From Pseudoalteromonas sp. GCY (GTDB taxonomy: Bacteria; Pseudomonadota; Gammaproteobacteria; Enterobacterales; Alteromonadaceae), in contig NZ_CP068023.1 of assembly GCF_016695175.1 (NCBI RefSeq), forward strand, positions 2,247,501 to 2,311,500: DNA of 64,000 nucleotides, given 5' to 3'. Below are positions 44,528 to 53,962 of this stretch, piece after piece (the first letter of the stretch is position 1; every line of letters begins with the position of its first letter). A model generated the notes under the pieces. That model was not told where the DNA came from. It worked only from the letters and a program-made list of their open reading frames with translations, and did not search any database. Position numbers and translations under genes: made by a program.

Positions 44528-45484
44528 TCAACGGGCGATATAGCCAGCCTTTACGCCCTCACTTAAAGTAAAGCTGTCCCCCACAGAGCCCACCACCATT
44601 TGCTTACGGTTTGACTTCATCAATTCACGCAGCACGTATAGCGAGTTAATACCAGTACAATGTGCACCCATCATATTCTTTAAGCCAAACTGCTGTAATT
44701 TACTTGCGGTCCACGCCAAGTGCTTATCATCCGCATTCATTAAATGGAATCCGCCTATCGCCGTCGTAATATCTGCGGAGTGGATCGTTTTTACTATGTG
44801 TTCCATCGTGTTGATGATGCCCGCGTGCCCGCAACCGGCTATCAATACAAAGCCATCTTTGGTATTTATCACCAGTGACATATCTTCTGGAATGTTATCT
44901 TCTACATGGCCGTGCTTACCTTCAATTTTGCTATTTCCACTCCAATTATGTTCGGGGTGAACGCGCTCAACATTGCCTGTTAACCAAACACCTGGGTAGA
45001 TCTCTTGCGCCTCACTGTACTTTTTGAAAACCACGCCTTGTTTTTCAAGCGCGAGCTTCATCGCGTGCATGCGGTTTTCTCTACCAGCGCGTTTTGCGAA
45101 AATACCGTGACCAACATGAACGCGAGACATCGCTTTTGGATTCTTTTTACTCAGCTCGGTCCTTAACGTTTCTAGTCCACCGGTGTGGTCGCCATGATTA
45201 TGACTTAAAATTACGTCTTCTACGTCGGACAAATCGATCCGCAAGTCTCGCGCATTTTGCAGCACCGTTTGCGGTCGATTACCAGTATCAAAAAGAATTT
45301 TTCGGCCATCCACTTCAACCAATGCAGCATATCCCCACTCGCCAATGCCACGATCCGCAAGCATGGTCGACAACGTAGTGATCTTGAGTGCGTTGACTTG
45401 GTGAGGAGTTTCATTGGCACCCGCTGTAGGCGCTATAATTAAGTACCACAAGCAAATTAAACATAGGGTATATATACGGGGCAT
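44528..45484 (-). CDS. Periplasmic metallo-beta-lactamase-fold hydrolase
   Basis: A 318-residue precursor with a signal peptide (cleavage near TAGA, residues 20-23). The metal site is H95-N-H97-G-D99-H100 in SHNHGDHTGG, with a later GCGHAGIINT and GAHCTG. The arrangement matches the MJ0301-type family annotated as 7,8-dihydropterin-6-methyl-4-aminobenzene phosphate synthase-like, whose true substrates are mostly unknown. It is a single-gene unit with a long leader. Confidence 0.8.
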   Translation of the reverse strand: MPRIYTLCLICLWYLIIAPTAGANETPHQVNALKITTLSTMLADRGIGEWGYAALVEVDGRKILFDTGNRPQTVLQNARDLRIDLSDVEDVILSHNHGDHTGGLETLRTELSKKNPKAMSRVHVGHGIFAKRAGRENRMHAMKLALEKQGVVFKKYSEAQEIYPGVWLTGNVERVHPEHNWSGNSKIEGKHGHVEDNIPEDMSLVINTKDGFVLIAGCGHAGIINTMEHIVKTIHSADITTAIGGFHLMNADDKHLAWTASKLQQFGLKNMMGAHCTGINSLYVLRELMKSNRKQMVVGSVGDSFTLSEGVKAGYIAR

Positions 45485-45670
45485 GGGAATTCCTTTCGCG
45501 TATTTTGAAGTTAGGTATTGACGAAACTAACTGGATATTGAATGAAAATCAACCTGTTAACATCAAAATGCAAAGGTAAGTTGAATGACCGAATACTATG
45601 GCGATTAAGGCGTTCCTATAACATTTTACACATCAATGGCAGCTAAAAAATTGGGGGAGCAACCAAACCT

Positions 45671-45961
45671 TTAGTTTTTTGATTGGTGTTTTTCGATACT
45701 TCGACAAATTGCGTCAGCTCGGCGCTTGCAAAGTGCTTGCGCTTCACCGTAGAGATCTTTACATCGATCAGTACTTTGAACGCCCATAATACTCCTGATC
45801 ACTTCAGCATCATACTCTGCTGCATTGGCAATCAGTGAAGGATTTCTTACCGTCCCTGAAGCGGGCGTAAACAGTGCTAAGCTCATACCAACCAAAGTAC
45901 AGCCATTTAATAAAGTTGAACCCAATAATACCGTGCAAACAAACATGTTTCTGTATTTCAT
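45671..45961 (-). CDS. Small putative lipoprotein, unknown function
   Basis: A 96-residue precursor with a lipobox-like LLNGC at residues 17-21, so Cys21 may be lipidated. The mature part is short and charged, with two further cysteine pairs (RCKDLYGEAQALCKRRADAIC region) that could form disulfides. The start at 45961 is chosen because AAGGA lies five bases upstream and gives a normal signal length; the longer frame begins at 45985. Confidence 0.6.
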   Translation of the reverse strand: MKYRNMFVCTVLLGSTLLNGCTLVGMSLALFTPASGTVRNPSLIANAAEYDAEVIRSIMGVQSTDRCKDLYGEAQALCKRRADAICRSIEKHQSKN

Positions 45962-46121
45962 AAAATCCTTTATCACTTTGGTCAACCAGCTTTCAAAGTT
46001 AAGCCAAACCTAACACAATTTACAATAAAACGAATGTAAAACATGTAACCTCAAATTTGCTCAAAGCACGACTTAGGTTTACGTCTGGCTCCGAAGCAAA
46101 AGGTGGCTTTAGGCGTAATGC

Positions 46122-47414
46122 CTAAAACGCTTCTCTCGCTTTAAACTCAAGTACTTGAGCATTGATACAATAGCGGTCTTGACCCTTTGGCCCTTCATTT
46201 TTAAATACATGGCCTAAATGAATGCCACTGCTTTTTGAGCGTATTTCGGTTCTTACCATTCCGTGGCTTAAATCTTTGTGATAGGTCACGCTGTCTTTTA
46301 CCGGGTGAGTAAACGACAACCACCCAGTGCCTGAGTTAAATCTATCTCGGGTGTCAAAAAGAATCTTGCCGCTTAATTTATCGATAAATACGCCATCTGG
46401 TGTGTTTTTAAAGATATCATACTGCTTGCAAAATGGTCGTTCTGTGCCTTTTTGAAAGGCAATGTCAAAAGCTTCTGAGCGACCCAGCTTAAAAGCACCG
46501 AGTGCCTTGTAAAACTCTTCTCTCGCCATAAAACCTTGAAAGCCAAGGGACTCAACACCATTTTCAATAAATAAGATCGTTGGCGTCGCCCAAGTCGCGG
46601 TTTTTATCATTAGCCCCTCTAGTTGATCTGCATAGCGAAAATGAAGTGGGATATCACCTTGATAGTCGTTTAACACCTCTTTTTTTAGCTTTTCACAATA
46701 AGGGCAATAGCTTTTAGCATCAACAATCACAATATGCTTACCTTGGGCTATCATAGTGTTATCTGTTTTATCTTTCGCCACCTTATCAAAGGTTACTCCC
46801 GTGCTGTGATCTGGGCAGTATCCCTTGGGATTCTTGGTTAAGTAGTTTTGATGATACTCTTCCGCTGGGTAGAATTTTCTAAGAGGCTTAATCTTGGTTT
46901 GAATATCGCCATAGCCTTGCTCAGATAATAAATGTTGATACCGCGCTTTTAATGTGAGGGCCTTGCCACTTTGCTGCTCATCTGTGTAAAGAATGATCGA
47001 ACGATACTGCGTTCCAACGTCATTACCCTGACGGTTTTTTTGGGTTGGATCATGACTTTCAAAGTAATTCTTTAACAGCTCCTCTGTGGTAATAAGATTT
47101 GCGTTGTAGGTTACTTTTACGACCTCAGCATAGTTATCTTCATCAAATCGCCGAGTCGATTTAATGATCTCTTTATAACTTGGCTTAAACCCTTTACCGT
47201 CGGCATAGCCCGATTCGGCGTCTATCACACCCGTCATTTTCTCATAGCGTTTTTCTGGGCCCCAAAAACAACCAGAGCCCAACACTAACGTTTTAATATG
47301 GTTACTCGCGCCATCCACTTTAGGCTTTGGCATATCTGTACCAGCAAGTGCTGATACACCCACACCAAACATCATGATAAACCCTATCGACGCGGCTACC
47401 TGCAATGCTTTCAT
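46122..47414 (-). CDS. msrAB: Periplasmic MsrA-thioredoxin-MsrB fusion methionine sulfoxide reductase
   Basis: A 430-residue exported protein with a hydrophobic signal or anchor (residues 5-24). MsrA spans about 40-210 with the nucleophile C49 in GCFWGPE. A thioredoxin-like domain follows (about 225-310) with C237-P-Y-C240. MsrB fills about 320-430 with catalytic C416 in RYCIN and C329 as a possible resolving residue; the zinc CxxC pairs of many MsrB are absent. It repairs both methionine sulfoxide epimers outside the cytoplasm. Neisserial PilB has the order Trx-MsrA-MsrB; here the thioredoxin domain lies in the middle. Confidence 0.88.
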   Translation of the reverse strand: MKALQVAASIGFIMMFGVGVSALAGTDMPKPKVDGASNHIKTLVLGSGCFWGPEKRYEKMTGVIDAESGYADGKGFKPSYKEIIKSTRRFDEDNYAEVVKVTYNANLITTEELLKNYFESHDPTQKNRQGNDVGTQYRSIILYTDEQQSGKALTLKARYQHLLSEQGYGDIQTKIKPLRKFYPAEEYHQNYLTKNPKGYCPDHSTGVTFDKVAKDKTDNTMIAQGKHIVIVDAKSYCPYCEKLKKEVLNDYQGDIPLHFRYADQLEGLMIKTATWATPTILFIENGVESLGFQGFMAREEFYKALGAFKLGRSEAFDIAFQKGTERPFCKQYDIFKNTPDGVFIDKLSGKILFDTRDRFNSGTGWLSFTHPVKDSVTYHKDLSHGMVRTEIRSKSSGIHLGHVFKNEGPKGQDRYCINAQVLEFKAREAF

Positions 47415-47567
47415 TACCGACCTCTCAATGCTGTGTGTTGCAACTAAATATGGTTACAACTTCATACTTATTGAATGAGACCGTTGAAAGTTAATTCTCA
47501 TTTCATCTAAAGTCGTTCATGATAGTAAAACAGTGTTGTCAGCGAAACCGAAGGCAAAGGAATAGGT

Positions 47568-48878
47568 GTGAGTAAAATAAGTGAGAATATCTATCAAAAG
47601 TTAACCAATGATGACGAAGCTCGTGCGTGTAAGGCGATTGACGATAAGGCTTGTAAAGAAGTTCCCGGTAATTATGTGCTTATTTTATTGAGTCAGCTAT
47701 TGAGCGCATTGGGGGATGCCCTACTCAATCCAAAGATAACGCTACCTTGGCTGATGCAATCACTCGGCGCTCCTGCTTACATGATTTCGGCTCTGGTACC
47801 CATTCGCGAATCCGGTTCACTGATCCCACAATTGTTCATTGGGCAATGGGTGCGCAAGCACGCTAAGCGAAAGCACCTGTGGTCGCTCGGCACACTTATT
47901 CAAGCTATTTGTGTACTACTGATGGCACTGCTTGCATGGCAACAAACTGAAAATCAATTATACGCTTGGTTAGTACTTGGGTTACTGGCGATTTTTAGCA
48001 TCGCTCGCAGCTTAAGTTCTGTGTCGTCAAAAGATGTCATCGGTAAAACTATCCCTAAACAAAAACGCGGCCAGCTTAGCGGCCAAGCCGCCTCTGTCAG
48101 TGGACTTATAACTGTTACATTTGGTGTTGGGCTTTTTATCGCTGCCACTCAAGTAAACAACGTCAATTTTGTGATCACATTGGTGCTAGCTGCAATCTTT
48201 TGGCTGGTAGGCGCGTTGACGTTTTCAAAAATCAATGAGTACGAAGGAGCAACCGAAGGGGGTGAAAGCGGATTAGCCAGAATAAAACAAGATTTTGCGC
48301 TGTTAAAAACCGACCCAACACTTAAAAAATTTATTTTTGCACGTGGTTTGCTGTTGAGCTCCGCGCTTATTCCTCCCTATTTTACCGTGATGGCGCAGCA
48401 GAATATTGGCGGCGGTGCTTGGGTGTTGGCAATTTTGTTAGCAGTGTCTGGGCTTGCAAGTTTAGTCAGTGGTGCCTTTTGGGGTCGCCTTGCCGATCAA
48501 TCAAGTAAACGCGTGATGATATATGGCGCGACAATAACCGTGTTGATCACGGCAGTGCTGCTAACAATATCTTTATTTTATTCCTCGCTGCTCGAAAAAA
48601 TGTGGTTTATTCCACTTTGCTATTTTGTCATTGCTATCGCCCATCAAGGCGTGCGGGTGGGCCGAAAAACCTATGTTATCGATATGGCCGAAGGAAACAA
48701 ACGCACCAGTTACGTCACGCTCAGTAACACAATTATTGGTATTATACTTTTATTGACGAGTGGTCTTGGTGTGGTTGCGTCGGTATTTTCAATTAATGTG
48801 TTACTTGCCCTCTACATTATGATCACGATATTAGGCATCGTCATGACAAGTCGCTTACCTAATGTCACTGAACGGTAA
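47568..48878 (+). CDS. MFS transporter
   Basis: A 436-residue membrane protein with about twelve helices after a polar 30-residue N-terminus. The central loop (EYEGATEGGESGLARIKQDF) separates two six-helix halves, and a GRLADQSSKRVM motif matches the loop 8-9 signature of MFS proteins. Substrate unknown. The start is GTG at 47568 with AAAGGAATAGG upstream; an overlapping GTG two bases earlier is out of frame. Confidence 0.8.
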   Translation: MSKISENIYQKLTNDDEARACKAIDDKACKEVPGNYVLILLSQLLSALGDALLNPKITLPWLMQSLGAPAYMISALVPIRESGSLIPQLFIGQWVRKHAKRKHLWSLGTLIQAICVLLMALLAWQQTENQLYAWLVLGLLAIFSIARSLSSVSSKDVIGKTIPKQKRGQLSGQAASVSGLITVTFGVGLFIAATQVNNVNFVITLVLAAIFWLVGALTFSKINEYEGATEGGESGLARIKQDFALLKTDPTLKKFIFARGLLLSSALIPPYFTVMAQQNIGGGAWVLAILLAVSGLASLVSGAFWGRLADQSSKRVMIYGATITVLITAVLLTISLFYSSLLEKMWFIPLCYFVIAIAHQGVRVGRKTYVIDMAEGNKRTSYVTLSNTIIGIILLLTSGLGVVASVFSINVLLALYIMITILGIVMTSRLPNVTER

Positions 48879-48964
48879 AACCTGTTACTTCACCGACAAA
48901 TTGTGTCTAAATTTCTCTGATTGCGGTAAAAACGCCGCAATTTTAGTTATCTGAGGATAAAATT

Positions 48965-50479
48965 ATGTCATTGACTACGCGTTTTTCTGCTTTAGCGCTG
49001 GCGGTTGCCAGTATGACTTCTGCAAATGCCGCTGACTTTGAGTTCAATACCAAGCTTGCAGACGCTGATGCACTGGTACTTTTTCAAGCTGGTGAAAACC
49101 AAAGTAACCTAAAGTTCCTTGATAAAGACACTCGCAAACAATTGGAGCGCGCAATTGCTGCTGAAGACTTTAAAGGGGCATATGGCAAAACAGTTGAAGT
49201 ATTAGCGCCGGTAGACTCTGATTATAAGCGTATCTTCATTGTTGGTTTGGGTGATGCAGGCGCACTCAACGCGAGCAAAATGACCAAACTTGGCGGTAAC
49301 TTACACGCTAAATTTGAAGGTAAAAAGCTGGAGAATGTTGCAGTTGCATTCGAAGACGTTGAGGGAGCGCTCTCAAATGCAGAGTTAGCAGCACAATTTG
49401 CACACGGTGCAAACCTTCGCGATCACACCTTCGAAGTATACAAAAAAGAGCCAAACACTTTTAACGTAAGCTATCACTTCGACGTTGCTGATAAACAAGC
49501 AACACAGGCTCAGTACAAGGCACTACAACACATTCAAGCTGGCGTGTTTTTAGCGCGTGACTTAACCTCTGAAGTCGCAACAGAAATGACTCCGGTAGAC
49601 TTTGCAAAAGCGGCAAAGGAACTTGAACAATATGGCGTTGAAGTAAAAGTACTAGCACCAGCTGAACTTAAAGAACTTGGCATGGGCGCACTTGAGGGCG
49701 TTGGTCGTGGTAGTGAACACGGCTCTCGTTTAGTTGTTGCACACTATAAAGGTAACAGCGAGACACCGATCGCCCTGATCGGTAAAGGTATTACTTTTGA
49801 TTCTGGTGGTTATAGCATCAAAACCGGCGCTTCGATTGCACGCATGAAATCTGACATGGCTGGCGCGGCTGCCGTGCTTGGTACAGTAAAAGCAATGGCG
49901 CTGAGCAAAGCAGACGTAAACGTGGTAGCTGTGATGGGGATGGCTGCAAATATGGTGTCTCAGTATTCAATCGCACCGGGTGATGTACTGCGTACTGCAG
50001 AAGGCATTAGCGTAGAAGTTGTCAACACTGATGCTGAAGGCCGTTTGGTACTGTCTGATGCGATGTGGTATGCACGTAAACATTACAGCCCTGAGATCAT
50101 GATTGACGTAGCGACATTAACTGGCTCTAAAATTGGTGCTGTCGGTAACGAGTATTCAGCGATTTTCTCTGAAGATGATAGCTTAATTACAGAATTTACC
50201 AACGCCGGTAAAGTTGTGAACGAAAACGTATGGCGTCTACCACTTGGCTATAAAGACAAACTAAAATCAGACATCGCCGATTTCCAAAACGTAGGTTCAG
50301 GTGGTCCTGGTGCAACAACTGCTGCAACTTTCCTACAACAATTTGCAGGTGACACCCGTTGGGTTCATATCGATATTGCAGGTAACGCACTTTCAAGCTC
50401 AGCCAAAGACGAAGTACCAACTGGTGGTACAGGCTATGGCGTTCGCCTTCTGAGTCAATGGCTATTAACTGCTAAATAA
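48965..50479 (+). CDS. Secreted leucyl aminopeptidase (M17 family)
   Basis: A 504-residue M17 metallopeptidase with an N-terminal signal peptide (residues 1-22, ending SANA), unlike cytoplasmic PepA. The dinuclear metal and catalytic motifs are GKGITFDSGG, MKSDMAGAAAV, and NTDAEGRLVLSDA. It would trim N-terminal residues from peptides in the periplasm or outside the cell, fitting a protein-degrading marine lifestyle. A strong terminator follows. Confidence 0.9.
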   Translation: MSLTTRFSALALAVASMTSANAADFEFNTKLADADALVLFQAGENQSNLKFLDKDTRKQLERAIAAEDFKGAYGKTVEVLAPVDSDYKRIFIVGLGDAGALNASKMTKLGGNLHAKFEGKKLENVAVAFEDVEGALSNAELAAQFAHGANLRDHTFEVYKKEPNTFNVSYHFDVADKQATQAQYKALQHIQAGVFLARDLTSEVATEMTPVDFAKAAKELEQYGVEVKVLAPAELKELGMGALEGVGRGSEHGSRLVVAHYKGNSETPIALIGKGITFDSGGYSIKTGASIARMKSDMAGAAAVLGTVKAMALSKADVNVVAVMGMAANMVSQYSIAPGDVLRTAEGISVEVVNTDAEGRLVLSDAMWYARKHYSPEIMIDVATLTGSKIGAVGNEYSAIFSEDDSLITEFTNAGKVVNENVWRLPLGYKDKLKSDIADFQNVGSGGPGATTAATFLQQFAGDTRWVHIDIAGNALSSSAKDEVPTGGTGYGVRLLSQWLLTAK

Positions 50480-50492
50480 GTCCTCAGATTTT

Positions 50493-50518
50493 AAGCCGTG
50501 TTTAAACACGGCTTTTTT
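50493..50518 (+). terminator. Intrinsic terminator after the aminopeptidase gene
   Basis: AAGCCGTGTTTAAACACGGCTT is a perfect palindromic stem followed by a T-run (TTTTTTG). Confidence 0.85.
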
Positions 50519-50621
50519 GTGACTGCAACAAAACGGCAACTGATAGCAATAACTTCGTTTCAATTGCGAGGTGTGTTATAAGAAATATAACGTTTACCAA
50601 AGCAACCAACTGTTATTGTCT

Positions 50622-51272
50622 ATGTCCGATGTGAGTTGTTATTTATTAGGTGAGCAAGCGATTGTTGTAGATGCAATGTGTTTGCCTGATAGCAAAAGCC
50701 CAATTAATCAGCGATTATTCGCCCTCAAGAAATGGCTAGATAATAGCGGTGACTTTATTGATGTGGTGCCTGCCAAGTCTTCAGTTACTGCCTATTTAAA
50801 AGACCCCCGTAAGGCCGATGCTTGGCAACACAAAATCCAAGCACATTGGCAAGACCTAGAAGTGGCAGAGGTAAAGCCAACACACCATCATATTGAGGTG
50901 TTTTATGGCAAAGAATTCGGACAGGATTTTGAACGCATAGCGGACGAATTACAACTGACACCAAAACAGCTTATCGAGCTACACTCAAGCGTTGATTATC
51001 AAGTACAATTTATTGGCTTCTTGCCCGGTTTTGCTTACTTATCAGGGTTACCAATCGCACTTCAATTACCCAGAAAATCCACACCAATTACCAAAGTCCC
51101 CAAAGGCAGTATTGCCATCGCAGACAGCTACAGTGCAATTTACCCGAGTCAATCTCCCGGTGGCTGGCATTTACTTGGACAAACCAATACTACGCTATTT
51201 AACCCAAATTCAGCATCAGCAAGCTTGCTGCAACCCGGAGATATCGTGCGTTTTGTGGAGAAATCATGCTAG
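50622..51272 (+). CDS. pxpB: 5-oxoprolinase subunit B (KipI/YbgJ family)
   Basis: A 216-residue KipI-family protein. With PxpA and PxpC it forms the ATP-dependent 5-oxoprolinase that opens 5-oxoproline to glutamate. Family segments are visible: CYLLGEQAIVVDAM, IGFLPGFAYLSGLP, PRKSTPITKVPKGSIAIA and SPGGWHLLG. The ATG at 50622 gives a length close to E. coli PxpB (218); an upstream in-frame GTG at 50571 adds 17 residues and neither has a good ribosome site. The stop overlaps pxpC (ATGCTAG). Confidence 0.88.
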   Translation: MSDVSCYLLGEQAIVVDAMCLPDSKSPINQRLFALKKWLDNSGDFIDVVPAKSSVTAYLKDPRKADAWQHKIQAHWQDLEVAEVKPTHHHIEVFYGKEFGQDFERIADELQLTPKQLIELHSSVDYQVQFIGFLPGFAYLSGLPIALQLPRKSTPITKVPKGSIAIADSYSAIYPSQSPGGWHLLGQTNTTLFNPNSASASLLQPGDIVRFVEKSC

Positions 51273-52204
51273 AAGTTATTAAACCTGGGCCACTTTCAAC
51301 TATTCAAGACTGTGGCCGCCAAGGACTTCGCCACTTAGGAGTAAGTCAAGCAGGTGTCATTGACCCAGTTGCGCTTAAACTTGCAAATACACTCTTGTCA
51401 AATGAGGATGATACCGCAGCTATTGAAGTGACCATTGGCTTATGCGAATTTCACTTCCACGCCCCCACTAACTTTGTTATCACAGGTGCAGATCTCAATG
51501 CTGCTTTAAACGATGAAGCGATATACCCTTGCTGGCGCTACAGCGCTAAAGCTGGAGATAAGCTGACATTTAAACAAAACCGCGATGGTTTACGCGCTTA
51601 TTTGGTGGTCGAAGGTGGATTTACCAACATAGACAAGCTGCTTGGGAGTTATTCAACCGATCTCATGGCAGGCTTTGGGGGAATAAGCGGCCGAGCTCTT
51701 AAACAAGGGGACAAACTGAGCTATACGCCAAGCACTGCCAAAGGCGCCGTTGGTGGCCTGCAGCCCAGCTACGAAAAGCTCATTCATTTCATCCCAGGCC
51801 CTCATCTCGAGTTAATTTCCAAACAGACACTGAGTGTATTAAACGACACCATTTGGAAAGTAAATCCCAGCAGTAATCGTATGGGCATTCGCCTAAGCGG
51901 CCATAGCAGCCTAGCGCATGAACATAATATTGCAACCCAAGCTGTCCACCCAGGCGTTATTCAGCTCCCCCCCAGTGGCGAGCCCATTATCCTATTGAAT
52001 GACTGCCAAACCACAGGCGGTTATCCAATTATTGGTACTATCATTCAAGCCGATATGCGCCACTTAAGCCAATTGGGCGCGGGCGATTGTATCCATTTAA
52101 AATCAACATCCCTTACAGATGCGGCGAAGGAATCTCACAGAGTACAGGCGCATCTCAATCAGCTAAGGTTAGCGCTTAAAAATAAAGAACAACAAAATGA
52201 CTGA
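51266..52204 (+). CDS. pxpC: 5-oxoprolinase subunit C (KipA/YbgK family)
   Basis: A 312-residue KipA-family partner of PxpB. Family landmarks: KPGPLSTIQDCGRQGLRHLG, GVIDPVALKLAN, SNRMGIRLSG, HPGVIQLPPSGEPIILLND and GGYPIIG. It follows pxpB with a seven-base overlap and overlaps the DUF969 gene by eight bases. No pxpA (LamB/YcsF) gene is present in the operon. Confidence 0.9.
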   Translation: MLEVIKPGPLSTIQDCGRQGLRHLGVSQAGVIDPVALKLANTLLSNEDDTAAIEVTIGLCEFHFHAPTNFVITGADLNAALNDEAIYPCWRYSAKAGDKLTFKQNRDGLRAYLVVEGGFTNIDKLLGSYSTDLMAGFGGISGRALKQGDKLSYTPSTAKGAVGGLQPSYEKLIHFIPGPHLELISKQTLSVLNDTIWKVNPSSNRMGIRLSGHSSLAHEHNIATQAVHPGVIQLPPSGEPIILLNDCQTTGGYPIIGTIIQADMRHLSQLGAGDCIHLKSTSLTDAAKESHRVQAHLNQLRLALKNKEQQND

Positions 52205-52955
52205 GCTAAATCTCCTACCCCTCTCGGGCATTGCCGTGATTGTTATTGGCTTTGCTCTGAGGTTTAATCCCTTATTGGTTGTCACCTCGGCAGGTCTAGT
52301 TACTGGTTTTGCCGTTGAGATCGACTTTGTTGACTTAATTGCCACCTTTGGCGAAAAGTTTATGAACTCTCGCCAGCTTGCGAGCTTTTTACTTATCTTA
52401 CCCGTGATTGCAATTTTAGAGCGTTACGGCTTACAGCAACGAGCTAAAGCTTGGGTTGCGGGCATAAAAGGGGCGACCACCGCTCGAATTTTAAGTATGT
52501 ATTTTGTTGTCCGTGAGTGCTCCGCAGCGCTGGGGTTAATCAATTTAGCGGGCCAAGCGCAAACCGTTAGACCACTGCTTGCTCCGATGGCGATAGGCGC
52601 TGCGGCAAACCAATACGGCGACCTGCCACAAGATGTAAAAGACATGATAGGCGCACATGCTGCCGCCTGCGATAACATCGCCGTCTTCTTTGGTGAGGAT
52701 ATTTTTATCGCTTTTGGTGCTGTACTACTGATGGATGCATTTTTAAAAGAAAACGGCATTGCCGGAATTGAACCGCTGCATATCGGACTTTGGGCAATAC
52801 CAACTGCAATTGCCGCGCTCATTGTTCATCTCTTCCGTTTAGCGCGATTTGAAGCAAAAATCCGGGCAGAAATTGCGCGCTGTCAGCAGCAACAAAACGA
52901 AGAAGAACAAACACCTAGCAACACAAATTCAGCGCTTAAGGAGGAGTCATTATGA
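52197..52955 (+). CDS. DUF969-family membrane protein, putative 5-oxoproline transporter subunit
   Basis: A 252-residue protein with about six membrane helices, beginning PLSGIAVIVIGFALRFNPLL. DUF969 and DUF979 proteins occur as adjacent pairs, typically beside pcp and pxp genes, and are thought to form one transporter. Position between pxpC and pcp supports 5-oxoproline uptake. The C-terminal tail is polar and Gln/Glu-rich. Overlaps the next gene by four bases (ATGA). Confidence 0.82.
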   Translation: MTELNLLPLSGIAVIVIGFALRFNPLLVVTSAGLVTGFAVEIDFVDLIATFGEKFMNSRQLASFLLILPVIAILERYGLQQRAKAWVAGIKGATTARILSMYFVVRECSAALGLINLAGQAQTVRPLLAPMAIGAAANQYGDLPQDVKDMIGAHAAACDNIAVFFGEDIFIAFGAVLLMDAFLKENGIAGIEPLHIGLWAIPTAIAALIVHLFRLARFEAKIRAEIARCQQQQNEEEQTPSNTNSALKEESL

Positions 52956-53962
52956 GCTTAATGAACACTTCTGACGCGCAACCTAGCTTACTTTCAATTG
53001 ACAACATCTATTTATTGATTGGTTTTATCGTGATGTTTCTGGTGGTAAAAACGCTACAAGATAAGGCCCATCCTAAGCGCCTCACCACCGCCCTATTTTG
53101 GTTTTTATTTGGCTCTGTTTTTATCTTTGGCGATGCTTCTATCGCGTTGATTGGTGAGCAAAAGACTTATTTATGGATTGGCATCAACGTGGTGATCATC
53201 GCACTGCTTGCAGGTATGAATATGGTTTCCATGGGAAATTACGAAATGCCGTGCGAACGAGCCAAGACAGAAGATGCAAATCGGTTTGGTAATAAATTGT
53301 TTGTTCCTGCTGTACTTATTCCAATAGTTACCGTTATCTGTACTATCATCTTAAGTGAGATCCAGCTCGGCGACTTTTATCTATTCGATCAGGATCACGT
53401 AACGCTTTCAGCACTGACACTCGCTTGCACCATCGCTTTGCTGGTGAGTTGGAAGATAACCAAAGGCAGTCCTTTACAAGCACTTTCTGAGTCTCGTCGC
53501 TTAGTCGACTCAATAGGCTGGGCAGCAATATTACCACAGATGCTAGCAATGCTTGGCGGTGTATTTATCGTCGCCAACACTGGCACTGCCATCCAAGACT
53601 TAGTGACATTGTTTATTTCGCCAGATAACCGTTTTATGCTCGTTGTGCTGTATTGTGTGGGCATGGCACTCTTTACCATGATTATGGGCAATGCTTTTGC
53701 CGCATTTCCGGTAATGACGGCGGGTATTGCGCTGCCATTTTTGATCCAAGGGCATGGCGCTGATCCTGCGCCGCTCGTCGCAATTGGCATGTATTCGGGT
53801 TATTGTGGAACACTGATGACACCGATGGCCGCTAACTTCAACATTGTACCAGCGGCACTGTTAGATCTAAAAGATAAGTACCAAGTCATTAAAGTGCAAA
53901 TACCAACCGCTATAACGTTATTGGTGATTAATATTTTTCTTATGTACGGAGTCGTTTTTTAA
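52952..53962 (+). CDS. DUF979-family membrane protein, putative 5-oxoproline transporter subunit
   Basis: A 336-residue protein with about nine membrane helices, containing GWAAILPQMLAMLGGVF and GYCGTLMTPMAANFNIVPAAL, typical of DUF979. It is the partner of the preceding DUF969 protein. Its stop codon overlaps the pcp start (TAATG), so the operon is tightly coupled. Confidence 0.82.
   Translation: MSLMNTSDAQPSLLSIDNIYLLIGFIVMFLVVKTLQDKAHPKRLTTALFWFLFGSVFIFGDASIALIGEQKTYLWIGINVVIIALLAGMNMVSMGNYEMPCERAKTEDANRFGNKLFVPAVLIPIVTVICTIILSEIQLGDFYLFDQDHVTLSALTLACTIALLVSWKITKGSPLQALSESRRLVDSIGWAAILPQMLAMLGGVFIVANTGTAIQDLVTLFISPDNRFMLVVLYCVGMALFTMIMGNAFAAFPVMTAGIALPFLIQGHGADPAPLVAIGMYSGYCGTLMTPMAANFNIVPAALLDLKDKYQVIKVQIPTAITLLVINIFLMYGVVF

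Noticed and set aside
52424..52822. 132-codon minus-strand frame within the DUF969 gene.
   Set aside because: Shadow of the membrane protein on the other strand; no start signal or homology pattern.
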